A DNA stretch of 64,000 nucleotides from Actinomadura hallensis (GCF_006716765.1 NZ_VFPO01000001.1:1-64000), one strand, 5' to 3'. Shown: positions 50,730-59,509, counted from the first letter of the stretch. Notes: generated by a model from the letters alone, not told the origin. Translations and numbers: made by a program.

Positions 50730-50990
50730 TCAGTGCGCGTTGGCGGCCGAATGGATGGCCGTGCGGAGGGCTTTGCGGGTCAGCAGGAGGACGGGGCCGT
50801 TGGGGTCTTTGCTGTCTCGGACGGCGATCACGCTGGAGACGGCGGCCACCTCCACGCAGTTGCCACCGTTTGGACCGCTCTGGGTGCTCTTACGCCAATC
50901 ATGGTCGGGTAAGCCTGCTAGTTCTACGCAGTCGCCGCCGTTTTCGCCACTGCGGCTTGCCTTGCGCCAGATGAGGTCATGGAGGGGCAT
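50730..50990 (-). CDS. chimeric double DUF397 protein (array copy 2)
   Basis: 86 residues instead of about 62. The N-terminal half of one DUF397 (HDLIWRKASRSGENGGDCVELAGLP) is joined to a second that is nearly complete (DHDWRKSTQSGPNGGNCVEVA...AVRDSKDPNGPVLLLTRKALRTAI). This looks like an internal duplication through unequal crossing-over between neighbours. ATG 50990; repeat 51021-51078 lies upstream. Confidence 0.83.
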   Translation of the reverse strand: MPLHDLIWRKASRSGENGGDCVELAGLPDHDWRKSTQSGPNGGNCVEVAAVSSVIAVRDSKDPNGPVLLLTRKALRTAIHSAANAH

Positions 50991-51020
50991 GCAGCCAGTG
51001 TCAGCGGCGTGGGCCCTGCC

Positions 51021-51078
51021 CGTCATGACGCGTGCTGGTTTCGGCTGGGTTGCCGATCCGTGAGGTGGCCGTTCGCTT
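51021..51078 (-). repeat. upstream repeat of the DUF397 array, copy 2
   Basis: Same 58-base block as copies 1 and 3, starting with the palindrome CGTCATGACG, 31 bases upstream of ATG 50990. Confidence 0.75.
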
Positions 51079-51165
51079 GCAGGGACAGTGCGCGGCAGGA
51101 CGTCGTCGCGCGGGGGCGAGACGAGTTGCCGCGAAGTGACGGATCGGGGAGCGGCGCCGCGCTTG

Positions 51166-51354
51166 TCAGTGCTTGTCGGTGGCGGAGTGGATGGCCGTGC
51201 GCAGGGCTTTGCGTGTCAGTAGGAGGACGGGGCCGTTCGGGTTCTTGCTGTCTCGTACCGCCACCGCACAAGGGAGTCCAGCGAGCTCGACGCAGTTGCC
51301 GCCGTTTTCGCCACTGCGGCTTGCCTTGCGCCAGGTGAGGTCATATAGGGGCAT
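51166..51354 (-). CDS. DUF397 protein (array copy 3)
   Basis: 62 residues with LTWRKASRSGENGGNCVELAGLP and VAVRDSKNPNGPVLLLTRKALRTAIHSATDKH. Very close to the N-terminal part of copy 2 and to the C-terminal part of copy 4. Starts at ATG 51354, with repeat 51384-51441 upstream. Confidence 0.87.
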   Translation of the reverse strand: MPLYDLTWRKASRSGENGGNCVELAGLPCAVAVRDSKNPNGPVLLLTRKALRTAIHSATDKH

Positions 51355-51383
51355 GGAGTCAGTGTCAGGCGCATGGGTGTGGC

Positions 51384-51441
51384 CGTCATGACGCGTGCGG
51401 GTTCTGGCTGGGTTGCCGACTCGTGAGGTGGACGTTCGCTT
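51384..51441 (-). repeat. upstream repeat of the DUF397 array, copy 3
   Basis: Third 58-base block (CGTCATGACG...GTTCGCTT), slightly diverged, 30 bases upstream of ATG 51354. A further shared block (GAGACGAGTTGCCGC and GACGGATCGGGGAGCGGCGC) precedes copies 3 and 4 on their 3' sides, at about 51118 and 51500. Confidence 0.7.
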
Positions 51442-51545
51442 TTTCAGGGCGGACGTTGATCTCAGGGGTGTGTGCGGCGGGTCGTCATCGCCGGGGGCCG
51501 AGACGAGTTGCCGCTAGTGACGGATCGGGGAGCGGCGCGAACTCG

Positions 51546-51734
51546 TCAATCCTTGTCGGTGGCGGACTGCACGGCCGTCCGCAGGGCTGCGCGGGTCAGC
51601 AGGAGGACGGGACCTTCGGGGTCCTTGCTGTCCCGCACCGCCACCGCCCCGGCCACCCCAGCCAGCTCGACGCAGTTACCCCCAGTGGACGTGCTGCGGC
51701 TGCTCTTGCGCCACGCGACGTTGCTCAGGTCCAA
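51546..51734 (-). CDS. DUF397 protein (array copy 4)
   Basis: 62 residues with VAWRKSSRSTSTGGNCVELAGVAGAVAVRDSKDPEGPVLLLTRAALRTAV. Its ATG 51734 overlaps the end of the XRE regulator gene by 10 bases, so this copy is the regulator's co-transcribed partner; the others have their own upstream repeats. Confidence 0.88.
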   Translation of the reverse strand: MDLSNVAWRKSSRSTSTGGNCVELAGVAGAVAVRDSKDPEGPVLLLTRAALRTAVQSATDKD

Positions 51735-52531
51735 TGTTGTATTGCCTTCCTAATCACTTCCCGTGACATCTCTTCGGTGAGTGCGCGCGCACGAAGTTCA
51801 ATCAATGTCCGCGCCAGAGCGGACAAATCCGCCGGATTGTCCGTCGCGATGCCGCGGATAGCTGTTTCGACGTAAGCGACTTCGCTCCGGTCGTCCATCG
51901 TTGCGATCATAAAATCGCCCGCGTTGCCAGCATGCTCACCGCTTGGCAAGACTACTTGAGTCGTGATGTTCGGCAAGAGGCTCATGTCGAGCAGGTGTTC
52001 CAACTGCTCCTTCATCGTCTCGGCGGAACCGACCCGCCGGTAGAGGGCATGCTCGTCGAGCAACAGCACAAAGAGCGCTGGGGGAGTTCCATCGTCCCTG
52101 GTGAGGATGGACTGGCGTCGCAGGCGTAGGTCTATCGCCTCCTGGTTCCCCTTCAGTAGGACTGACATGTAAGCCGGGGTCTGGAGCAGCCCGGGGATCA
52201 CACCGTGCTCCCAGCAGACCAGAATCGCCGCATCGCTCTCTACCTGTGGCCAGTCAAACCAGACGGGAACAGGGTGACCGTCCTTGTTCAAGTCTTCCCA
52301 CAAGCTGATCAGCGCTCCGCCCGCCTTCAGGTGGTCGTCCACGATCTCCACGAAGGGTCGCGTGGCACGCTTCTTCCCCGCCTCGATGCGGCTGACCTGC
52401 GCTGGACTGACCTTCGTAAGGTGGGCGATCGTCTCCTGCTTGATGCCCTTGGCCTCCCTCAAGCGTCGCATCTGTCGCCCGAAAGCAATGAGTGCAGCCG
52501 ACTCCCTAGGACGCTGACGTCGTGGAGGCAT
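51725..52531 (-). CDS. XRE-family regulator with DUF5753 domain
   Basis: 268 residues. Helix-turn-helix at about 20-75 (FGRQMRRLREAKGIKQETIAHLTKVSPAQVSRIEAGKK), then DUF5753 (LICWEHGVIPGLLQTPAYMSVLL-like region, LLDMSLLPNITTQVVLPSGEH, YVETAIRGIATDNPADLSALARTLIELRARAL). In actinomycetes this family works with DUF397 proteins and anti-sigma-like ATPases, both present here. Transcribed divergently from the ATPase gene. Ends 10 bases inside DUF397 copy 4. Confidence 0.91.
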   Translation of the reverse strand: MPPRRQRPRESAALIAFGRQMRRLREAKGIKQETIAHLTKVSPAQVSRIEAGKKRATRPFVEIVDDHLKAGGALISLWEDLNKDGHPVPVWFDWPQVESDAAILVCWEHGVIPGLLQTPAYMSVLLKGNQEAIDLRLRRQSILTRDDGTPPALFVLLLDEHALYRRVGSAETMKEQLEHLLDMSLLPNITTQVVLPSGEHAGNAGDFMIATMDDRSEVAYVETAIRGIATDNPADLSALARTLIELRARALTEEMSREVIRKAIQHWT

Positions 52532-52666
52532 GAACTTTCCTCTCTCGGAAACTTGTCGTCGATCGGAGCTGCTTGCCGTTCCAAGCCACTTCTCGGCGGT
52601 AAGCCCAATCGTAGGGAGGATAGTGGCTCAATGTGTGGAGTTGGTCACACAAGGTGAGGAGAGGGC

Positions 52667-53059
52667 ATGGGGCAGGCGGCGGAGAGCGAGATGGTGGTGA
52701 AGCAGGATCTTCGGGTCGTCGCGGAGGTGCGGCGGTTCGTGCGGCTGGTCACCGGTCAGTGGGGCATGGACGACTTCGTGCCGTGCCTGGTGGCGAGCGA
52801 GCTGGTCACCAACGCGATTCAGTACGCGTCCGCCTCGGACGACGACGTGACCTTGCGGCTGGGAAGGACCGACGAGGGTGCGCTGTGGATGGAGGTCCAG
52901 GACGCGACCTGCGACCTCCCGCACATGCTGGACATCGACGCGATCAGCGAGACGGGCCGGGGCCTGTTCATCGTCGACCAGTTCTGCCGCTGCCGGGGCG
53001 TCCGCCCGCTCGCCGGCGACGTCGGCAAGGTCGTCTTCGCGGTCATCGACCCGTCATGA
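52667..53059 (+). CDS. HATPase (RsbW/SpoIIAB-like) regulatory protein
   Basis: 130 residues. N box ELVTNAIQYA (about 45), G1-like EVQDATCDLP (about 80), and G2 GRGLFIVDQFC (about 100) of GHKL ATPases. The role is probably as an anti-sigma or signal kinase. Associated with XRE-DUF5753/DUF397 modules in this group of bacteria. ATG 52667 follows GAGGAGAGGGC. The short inverted repeat GTGTG-8-CACAC at 52633-52650 is just upstream. Confidence 0.86.
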   Translation: MGQAAESEMVVKQDLRVVAEVRRFVRLVTGQWGMDDFVPCLVASELVTNAIQYASASDDDVTLRLGRTDEGALWMEVQDATCDLPHMLDIDAISETGRGLFIVDQFCRCRGVRPLAGDVGKVVFAVIDPS

Positions 53060-53133
53060 AGACCGGTGGAGGGGCGATCCCTCCCGTCCGCCCCTCCGCT
53101 GCCACCGTCCACAATCAGGGGCCCGGTCGTCGA

Positions 53134-53757
53134 TCAGGCTTCGGCGGAAGAATCCAACTCAGGGTCGTCCTGGACGCTCCGCCGGTACTCCTCAACGAAG
53201 GTGACGAACGCCGGCAGACGCCGATCGAGCATCAGGGGGCTGAACGTCAGATCCCATCCGCTCGTAGTGCGGTTCCATCGCAATGACTGTTCGAGGGACG
53301 AAACATTTCGGGCGTAGCCCAGTAGGCCGGCTCCGCCGATCAGTCCGGTGACGGCGGCGATGGGTCTGAAGAACCAGCGCATGTGCCGCTCGGCCATGCC
53401 CCGGTCGGTCGATGACATGGAAGCCAGGTACCGGTCGTAGCTGGTGAGCCTTATGCCGAACAGCTTGGTGGGCTGTTTCATCACCCCGACTGCTTCGATG
53501 TCCTCCCAAGGGGCCAGCCCTCCGTTCGCCTCAATGCCGATGGGTGTCAGCGTGAGGGTCACGAATCGTCGCCGGGCCAAAGCCAGCATGGTGAGCACCA
53601 TTCCGCCGCCGAAGAAGAACACGGCCACCAGCCCGATCACGAACTCGAAGGGCCCGCCATAGATGATCATCGCCACGCCCGCCGCGCTGAACCCGAGGGC
53701 GCCGACCACGATCGCCCCTAGACGCCACAGCTTGGGACGAACCTCGATTCTCTCCAC
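53134..53757 (-). CDS. two-helix membrane protein with possible PH-like domain
   Basis: 207 residues, not assigned to a named family. Two transmembrane helices near the N-terminus (LGAIVVGALGFSAAGVAMIIYGG, FEFVIGLVAVFFFGGGMVLTMLAL), then a beta-rich part (FVTLTLTPIGIEANGGLAPWEDIEAVGV) resembling bacterial PH-like domains, then a cytoplasmic C-terminal helix. GTG start at 53757 after GGGAAGAG. Converges on the HATPase gene. Confidence 0.75.
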   Translation of the reverse strand: MERIEVRPKLWRLGAIVVGALGFSAAGVAMIIYGGPFEFVIGLVAVFFFGGGMVLTMLALARRRFVTLTLTPIGIEANGGLAPWEDIEAVGVMKQPTKLFGIRLTSYDRYLASMSSTDRGMAERHMRWFFRPIAAVTGLIGGAGLLGYARNVSSLEQSLRWNRTTSGWDLTFSPLMLDRRLPAFVTFVEEYRRSVQDDPELDSSAEA

Positions 53758-54057
53758 GCCGCTCTTCCCCGGGTCACCGCAAAACGATCAGTTGAGGATC
53801 CGGTCAACAAGAGCACGTCATCCGTCCAAACGCAAGATCACGGCCGCGCAACTCCCGAGGAAAACGCCGCCGAACGCCATGTGTTCACCGGGCGGAATCG
53901 CTCCGGCCGTGCCCTGACGAGCTGGGAAAACGCGGGGAGGCGCATGAGAGGGCAGGCCGGAGATTCGGCGCTGGGCCAAAAAGCGGGTTCCGGCCCAGCG
54001 TCCTGTTCCGGCCGGTGGGATTGACGCCGCCGATCGGCCCGCAGGCGGAAAGCTCGA

Positions 54058-56070
54058 TCAGTGTTCGGGAGGCAGGAGGGCGCCGGTGCTGAGGGTGGTG
54101 GTTATCAGGTCGGCCAGTTCGTTTGCGCAGGTTGCGGTGTTCTCTGCGATGCGCTTGAGGGCCTGGATCTTGCGGAACGCCTGGCCGTAAGCGGTCTGCT
54201 CCTCCAGTGGCAGCAGCGGGACGCGCAGGCGGGACGCCACAAGGTGGTGCGTGGACGTGCCGGTCGTCGCCTGGCTGACGTTGTCGGGTGCGCTGACGAA
54301 ACCGGCGAGGAACCACGGGTCGAGCCGTCCGGGATCGGGCCGGAGCAGGAGCACGCCCTGGCCGAGCAGGCATCCGGCGTCGCCCTCGTCGGCCACGCGG
54401 CTCGCGGCGCCCTGGGGGCCGACGAACTGCGTGAGCAGGACGTCCCCCTCCTCGATCGTGACCGTGCCGGCCGGTTGCGCCTCGCGTACGTCGCCGCTTG
54501 CGCGCTTCCCGCCGACGAGGTCGCGTGCCCGCAGGACGGGTCGGTCCGCGAGGTCGCCGGGCAGGGCGTCAGCGGACGAGGCTCGGACGCCGCGATGGAC
54601 GGTGAGCGCCCCGCCCCGGGCCAGATCGGCGACGGTGGCGCTGCGCCAGGTGCGGCTGGTCTCACCGGCCGACGTCCACGGGCCGATGTCGACCGCGTCC
54701 GCGAAGGTTCCCAGCTGGGCCTGGAGACGTTCGGTGAGTTCGGTGACGTCCTGGAGGGCCGCGCCGGGGTCGATCAGCGGGGCGGAGCGGACGTGCCGTG
54801 CCGGGGAGAGGTCGACGAGGTCGTCCAGAAGGTCGATCGCGGGCACGGCGCGGGCGACCCCCGGGACGGCATCGAAATCGGGGGAGCCGCTGAACGCCTC
54901 CCAGATCCCGCGGACCTTCTCCTGAAGCGTGTCTTCGTCTTGGTCGGCCGCGTCCACCAGCAGGACGAGGTCCCGGCCGGGGCGGTCGTCATCGGGGCGC
55001 CGGAGTATCCACAGGTGAAGCCCGATGTGGTGGGGCACGGCCAGGCCCGCCGGGAGCGCGATCGCCGCGCACAGCGCGCCCTGCCGGAGCAGCTCGGCCC
55101 GGATCCTGCGGCCGGACGACCGTGACGCCGTCGCCGGTGGCAGCAGCAGGACGGCGTGACCGCCGTCGCTCAGATGCGCCAGCGAGTGCTGCACCCACGC
55201 CAGCTCCGGTTCCGAACGCGGCGGCACACCGTATGCCCAGCGTGTGTCCAGCGCCAGCTCGTCGTGCCCCCAGTCGCGGTCCCCGTAGGGCGGGTTGCAC
55301 ACCACGGCGTCCACCCGGAGGTCGGGGAAGGCGTCGTCGCGCAGGCTGTCTCCGGTGCGGACGTCCACGGACGCCTTGGGCGCCTCCACGGTCACGCGTG
55401 TCCTGGCCTGGGCTGCGGTGACGGGCCGGTACTCCTGCCCGTGGACGCGCGCACCCGGTTCGAGCGCGGCCGCCGCCGCGGCGAGGAGCCGTCCGCCTCC
55501 GCACGCCGGGTCCAGGACGCTGCGGACCCGCCGTCCGCCCGCCGTCGCCAGCCCGGCGACCAGCCCCGCGACGACCGGCGGGGTCGGGTGCGTCCCGCGG
55601 ATGGCGACCGGTGCCTCGGCAAGGTCGTCGAGGACGTCGAAGACGGCGAAGGGTCCCTCTTCGAGCACCACGTTCACCGCCGAACGCAGGAGCTCCGCCG
55701 GTACGTCGCGGTGGGCCTGGGGAACGGCGTGCGCGAACGCGGCGTCGTCGAGCTTCGCGATCTTCTTGCGTTCGCCCTCGTCCAGCCCGGCCACATGAGC
55801 GGTGAACAGCGCCACGGCCTCGACGTCGCGTTGGGTGCGCCCGCGCAGGTGGGTTCTCAGGTCGTCCCGGGCCGAACGCGCCGGCAGCCGTCCGCGCGCC
55901 GCGAGCCACGCCTCGACCTCCCGCCGGTCGTAGCTCGGGCTGGCCTCCGTCCCCCCTCTGGGCTGCGGAAAGTCGGGGTGGCGCCGGCGCCAGTTGCTCA
56001 CGGTCGCCCGCGTCACCCCGGCGAGCCGGGAGATCTCCGCCGCGGTCAGCTGCTCGCTTAGCGATGCCAT
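54058..56070 (-). CDS. N6-adenine DNA methyltransferase with built-in specificity region
   Basis: 670 residues. N-terminal MerR-like helix-turn-helix (LTAAEISRLAGVTRATVSNWRRRHPDFPQP), then the methylase core with SAM motif LDPACGGGRLLAAAAAAL (about 187) and catalytic NPPYGDRDWGHD (about 257). The C-terminal part, about 450-670, looks like a type I S-subunit target-recognition domain (RARDLVGG, GDVLLTQFVGPQGAASRV, LVASRLRVPLLPLEEQTAYGQAFRKIQALKR). No restriction gene is adjacent. ATG 56070 is chosen with AAGGAA upstream; GTG 56088 is an alternative. Confidence 0.87.
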   Translation of the reverse strand: MASLSEQLTAAEISRLAGVTRATVSNWRRRHPDFPQPRGGTEASPSYDRREVEAWLAARGRLPARSARDDLRTHLRGRTQRDVEAVALFTAHVAGLDEGERKKIAKLDDAAFAHAVPQAHRDVPAELLRSAVNVVLEEGPFAVFDVLDDLAEAPVAIRGTHPTPPVVAGLVAGLATAGGRRVRSVLDPACGGGRLLAAAAAALEPGARVHGQEYRPVTAAQARTRVTVEAPKASVDVRTGDSLRDDAFPDLRVDAVVCNPPYGDRDWGHDELALDTRWAYGVPPRSEPELAWVQHSLAHLSDGGHAVLLLPPATASRSSGRRIRAELLRQGALCAAIALPAGLAVPHHIGLHLWILRRPDDDRPGRDLVLLVDAADQDEDTLQEKVRGIWEAFSGSPDFDAVPGVARAVPAIDLLDDLVDLSPARHVRSAPLIDPGAALQDVTELTERLQAQLGTFADAVDIGPWTSAGETSRTWRSATVADLARGGALTVHRGVRASSADALPGDLADRPVLRARDLVGGKRASGDVREAQPAGTVTIEEGDVLLTQFVGPQGAASRVADEGDAGCLLGQGVLLLRPDPGRLDPWFLAGFVSAPDNVSQATTGTSTHHLVASRLRVPLLPLEEQTAYGQAFRKIQALKRIAENTATCANELADLITTTLSTGALLPPEH

Positions 56071-56132
56071 CGGCACTTCCTTGGTCACTCGGGAGCATCG
56101 TCACTGTACATCACCCAACCAAGCTAAGCCGT

Positions 56133-56138
56133 TTGACA
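56133..56138 (+). promoter_or_regulatory. possible -35 element for the DnaQ-BRCT gene
   Basis: TTGACA in the 128-base divergent region between methyltransferase and exonuclease genes, 61 bases before the exonuclease start. No good -10 was recognised; GTGCTTTCA is repeated at 56139 and about 56165. Confidence 0.35.
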
Positions 56139-56198
56139 GTGCTTTCACGTCATGCTCTCATGGTCGTGCTTTCAACGACTCGGCGCGAGGAGCAAGTG

Positions 56199-57131
56199 AT
56201 GACGAGTTGGGTGGCGATCGACTTCGAGACGGCGAACTCCCTGCGGGGAAGCCCGTGCTCGGTCGGACTGGCGAAGGTGAAGGAGGGACAGATCGTCGAG
56301 GAGTGGTCGACGCTCATCAGGCCGCCGGCCGGACACGACCACTTCGACGGCTACAACGTCCGCCTTCACGGCATCACGGCGGACGACGTCAGGGACGCCC
56401 CCGAATGGCCGGAAGCACTGGAGCGCATCCTTCAGTTCGCCGGCGGCACGCCCTTCGTGGCGCACCACGCGGCCTTCGACATGGCGGTCCTCGCCGACGC
56501 GTGCGACGCGAGCGGCCTTCCCGTCCCGGACCTCCGCTTCGCCTGCACGCGCGTCGTCGCACAGCGGACCTGGACCGGCCTGCTCGCCTACAAGCTCCCG
56601 GTGCTCACCGACGCCCTGGGCATCGAGCTTGAACGGCACCACGACGCCGCCGCCGACGCGCGGGCGGCCGCCCACGTGATGCTCGCCGCGCTGAAACGGC
56701 AGGGAACCGCCGCCCTGGACGACCTGCTGGCCGCCCACAAGATCCAGATGGGCTCGTACAGCGGCGGTGTCCGCCGGGGCTGCCGCTACAGGGGAGCCCC
56801 GCCGCGCAAGCCGCACCCGGAAGTCAACCGCGACGCCGACCCGGACAACCCCTTCTACGGACTCACGGTCTGCTTCACCGGCTCACCGCACGGCATGAAG
56901 AAGGACGAGGCCGCGGCCCGGATCGCCGCTCTCGGAGCCCGGACCGTTCGCGACGTCACCAAGGCCGTCGACCTGCTGGTCGTCGGTCACGTCCACCCGA
57001 ACCTGCTCGCCCCCGGGGCGAAGAAGACCGGCAAGCTCGCGAAGGCCGAGCGGCTCCGCGACTCCGGTCACGACATCACCGTGATCGACGCCGAGGAGTT
57101 CTCCGAGCTCCTCGCGGTGGCCGAGGGCTGA
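56199..57131 (+). CDS. DnaQ-like 3'-5' exonuclease with C-terminal BRCT domain
   Basis: 310 residues. DEDDh exonuclease at about 1-175: VAIDFETANS (Asp, Glu), FVAHHAAFDMAVLAD (second Asp), and HHDAAADARAAAHVM (His and third Asp). BRCT domain at about 220-308: FYGLTVCFTGSPHGMKKDEAAARIAALGARTVRDVTKAVDLLVVGH. The combination fits single-strand trimming in DNA repair. ATG 56199 with GGAG upstream; a longer ORF starts at 56064. It is divergent from the DNA methyltransferase. Confidence 0.89.
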   Translation: MTSWVAIDFETANSLRGSPCSVGLAKVKEGQIVEEWSTLIRPPAGHDHFDGYNVRLHGITADDVRDAPEWPEALERILQFAGGTPFVAHHAAFDMAVLADACDASGLPVPDLRFACTRVVAQRTWTGLLAYKLPVLTDALGIELERHHDAAADARAAAHVMLAALKRQGTAALDDLLAAHKIQMGSYSGGVRRGCRYRGAPPRKPHPEVNRDADPDNPFYGLTVCFTGSPHGMKKDEAAARIAALGARTVRDVTKAVDLLVVGHVHPNLLAPGAKKTGKLAKAERLRDSGHDITVIDAEEFSELLAVAEG

Positions 57132-57274
57132 TCGGCCCGATCGGGGGCCGGCCACCGCACGTCGATACGCGCGCCGCCGTCCGCGAGACCAGCCCAGCAC
57201 CTGCGGGCGGCGGCGCCCCTTCCCAACCCGACCAGGGGCGCGACTGGAGCGCGCCCCGGACCCAAGGAGCACCA

Positions 57275-57754
57275 ATGCGCAAGATGACCATCGTCGGCCT
57301 GGCCGCGGTCGCCGTCCTCACCGCCGGCTGCGAGCTCGAAGAGGACCCGGTCGCCGTCCAGCCCGCCGAGTCCGGCAAGGCGGCGGGCAAGGAGGGCGGC
57401 GAGGCCAAGGGCAAGGACGTCCCGATCAAGCTGACCGCCAAGCGCGCGAAGGCGGACCGGAGCGTCCTGAGCAGCGGAGGCGCCCTGTCCTGCGTCAAGG
57501 TCACCGTGAAGAACCAGACCAAGAAGCAGCTCGACGTCAACCCGCTCTACTTCTCCATCACCGACACCGACGACACGAAGCACGACAGCAGCTCCGCCCT
57601 CGGCGAGTACGAAGGCCAGATCGACACCACCGAACTCGCCCCCGGCGAGAAGGCCACCGGCCTGGTCTGCGCGAAGGGCAAGTTCCGTCCCAAGATCGTC
57701 GCCATGACCAACCCCCTCTTCTCCGAGGCCGCCCGCGCCGAGGTGGCCCCCTGA
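57275..57754 (+). CDS. secreted lipoprotein, DUF4352-like immunoglobulin fold
   Basis: 159 residues. Signal peptide with lipobox LTAGC (Cys about 19), a Lys/Gly/Glu-rich linker, then a beta-rich domain with CVKVTVKNQTKKQLDVNPLYFSITD and ELAPGEKATGLVCAKG, two Cys probably forming a disulfide. AAGGAG precedes ATG 57275. Function unknown. Ends before a strong hairpin. Confidence 0.85.
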   Translation: MRKMTIVGLAAVAVLTAGCELEEDPVAVQPAESGKAAGKEGGEAKGKDVPIKLTAKRAKADRSVLSSGGALSCVKVTVKNQTKKQLDVNPLYFSITDTDDTKHDSSSALGEYEGQIDTTELAPGEKATGLVCAKGKFRPKIVAMTNPLFSEAARAEVAP

Positions 57755-58218
57755 CCCCGGCAAAGGGCGCGAGCCAACCCGCAGGCTCGCGCCCCTGCCC
57801 CGCCGTGCGGGACGCACACCCCAAGCCACCGTGCCGTGCGCTGGTGGTCGCCGCGCTGTGACGCCGCATCCACGGCGCGGACGGGCGCACCAATCCGGCG
57901 CGCTCGGGTTGACTGGCTCACCGGCATGGCGGCCCTTCGCCGGTGTCCCCTCCGCCCGACTCCGCCAACGGGACCTGTGGGCGGCGCGGTGGCTCACCAA
58001 AGCTCGCTGCCAGGGGCGCTGCGCACGCGTCCCGAGAGGCCGGACGGCCTGGGGGCGATTTCAACGCCATTCCTTTGATCATTCCGGGAAACGATCTTCA
58101 TATGCGGCTCGCGGCGGGCCGTGCGTCCGCAAGCGGACAACGAAGAGGGGCCGCCGGGAATTGTCGGCGGCCTGCTCTAGCCTGACGGGAATCCGGCCAA
58201 CGATGTTCGGGGGCGGCC
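57755..58218. other. 464-base interval without a supported gene
   Basis: Contains a terminator right after the lipoprotein gene and otherwise only overlapping low-complexity ORFs in several frames with no recognisable product. It includes an AT-richer stretch (58055-58105) that may hold the promoter of the next gene. Confidence 0.5.
57765..57794 (+). terminator. terminator hairpin after the lipoprotein gene
   Basis: Perfect 11-base stem GGGCGCGAGCC (57765-57775) / GGCTCGCGCCC (57784-57794), eight-base loop, 10 bases after the stop codon. Confidence 0.7.
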
Positions 58219-58923
58219 ATGGGGGAACGCTGGATCACCAAGAACGGCCAGCGAATCCGGATCGATGACGGCGGTGGAGGAAAAGCCGTCGCGGCCGGAG
58301 TGGCGGCGATCATGATGATGGGCGGCGGCGGGTTCGCCGGCGGCGCGGGGGCCGCTGGGACAGGAGGCGCCGGAGCAGGAGGCGCCGGGGCCTCCCCGGT
58401 GAGCGTGAAGACCTTCAACGCCCGCAAGGGAGCGGCGAAGCGTTCCGCGCGGAAGGGAAACGCCGACAAGGCATGGCGGCGCCTCAAGATGCGGCAGGTG
58501 AAGCGGTTGCGCCCCCAACGGGAGCGCGGCTGTCTTCGCTTCACGTGGGGCGAGGTCCGGCGGACCGCCGTCCGCAATCCGTGCACCTCGCTGGATCGGA
58601 CGCTGTTCGCGATCGCCGACCGTAAGGGCAACACCGCCCTCATCACGGTCTCCTGGGTCAGGTTCCGCAACAGCGGTGACCGGAGGCGGTTCCAGCGGGT
58701 GATCGACGTTTACGGAACCGGCGACATCAAACCGCTGGCCGCGAGCAAACTGGGTTTCGCCGGTATCCGGTTCACCGGACGCTATTACCATTCGATTCCC
58801 AGGAGCGCCCGGCTCACCGTCGCCGAGGCCGAAGCGGTAAAGGGCGCTTTCCACCCTAAAGTGCTGGACGGGTTCGCGCAGATAGCCGCTGAACTGCCGA
58901 ACCCGACCGGCCGCCGACGCTGA
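58219..58923 (+). CDS. hypothetical protein with glycine-rich segment
   Basis: 234 residues, family not recognised. GERWITKNGQRIRIDDGGGGK start, then a hydrophobic Gly/Ala-rich stretch (VAAGVAAIMMMGGGGFAGGAGAAGTGGAGAGG, residues about 24-57) that may be a membrane-associated or flexible segment, followed by a basic beta-rich C-terminal domain (LRFTWGEVRRTAVRNPCTSLDRTLFAIAD). ATG 58219 follows GGGGGCGGCC. Very basic overall. No neighbours suggest a function. Confidence 0.65.
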   Translation: MGERWITKNGQRIRIDDGGGGKAVAAGVAAIMMMGGGGFAGGAGAAGTGGAGAGGAGASPVSVKTFNARKGAAKRSARKGNADKAWRRLKMRQVKRLRPQRERGCLRFTWGEVRRTAVRNPCTSLDRTLFAIADRKGNTALITVSWVRFRNSGDRRRFQRVIDVYGTGDIKPLAASKLGFAGIRFTGRYYHSIPRSARLTVAEAEAVKGAFHPKVLDGFAQIAAELPNPTGRRR

Positions 58924-59088
58924 TCCGGCGGCGGCACAGAGGCCAGGGGCCAGTTCAACCGCCGCGCGCTGCCGCAGAGGCCGGGAGCCTGTTCAGCGGC
59001 CGGGCACGCGCCCGCCGTTTCATGGGCGAGGGGTGTCGGTGTGCGCGGTTAGCCTGTTTCCTGTTCGGGCCCGGAAGGGGTGACGCGG

Positions 59089-59509
59089 TGCGGGACGTCG
59101 ACATCGCTCGCTGGCGGTTGCGCAGCCAGCACCTCGTCCGGCCCCATGCCGGGTCAGCGGCCGAGGACGCACCTTCTGGCACGCCCCCGGCGAAGCCCCC
59201 GACGGGCCGCAGGAGCCCGCGGGCCATCTTCTGCAGATCCTCGACGAGACCTACCGCGGCTACCAGGACTCCCGCTGGGTGCTGGACGCCGCCGGCGACG
59301 TGCCGCGCACCCGGGAGTCCGCGACCGGAATGGCCCTGGTCGACGGGCAACTGGTCGCCTCCGTGAAGCGCACCCTCGGCCGCGGCCGTGTGCGCTTCGA
59401 CCTACGGCCTTACCGAGCCCTGACGCCCGCACAAACCGAGGCTCTGGGCCAGGCCGCCGGACGGTACGGCGAGTACCTGCAGCTCAAGGCAGAAATCAGC
59501 CTGCCGTAA
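59089..59509 (+). pseudogene. winged-helix DNA-binding domain protein, internally deleted and frameshifted
   Basis: The N-terminus in one frame from GTG 59089 (VRDVDIARWRLRSQHLVRPHAG) and the C-terminus in another frame (FWHAPGE, HLLQILDETYRGYQDSRWVLDAAGDVP, GMALVDGQLVASVKRTLGRGRVRFDL, ending at 59509) both match the roughly 350-residue actinobacterial winged-helix DNA-binding domain family. Most of the middle is missing; the join is near 59160. The remaining 3' ORF (from GTG 59279) is only 76 codons and unlikely to be functional. Confidence 0.65.

Noticed and set aside
57831-58268. Overlapping short ORFs between the lipoprotein and hypothetical genes
   Set aside because: No ribosome site, motif or plausible composition in any frame.
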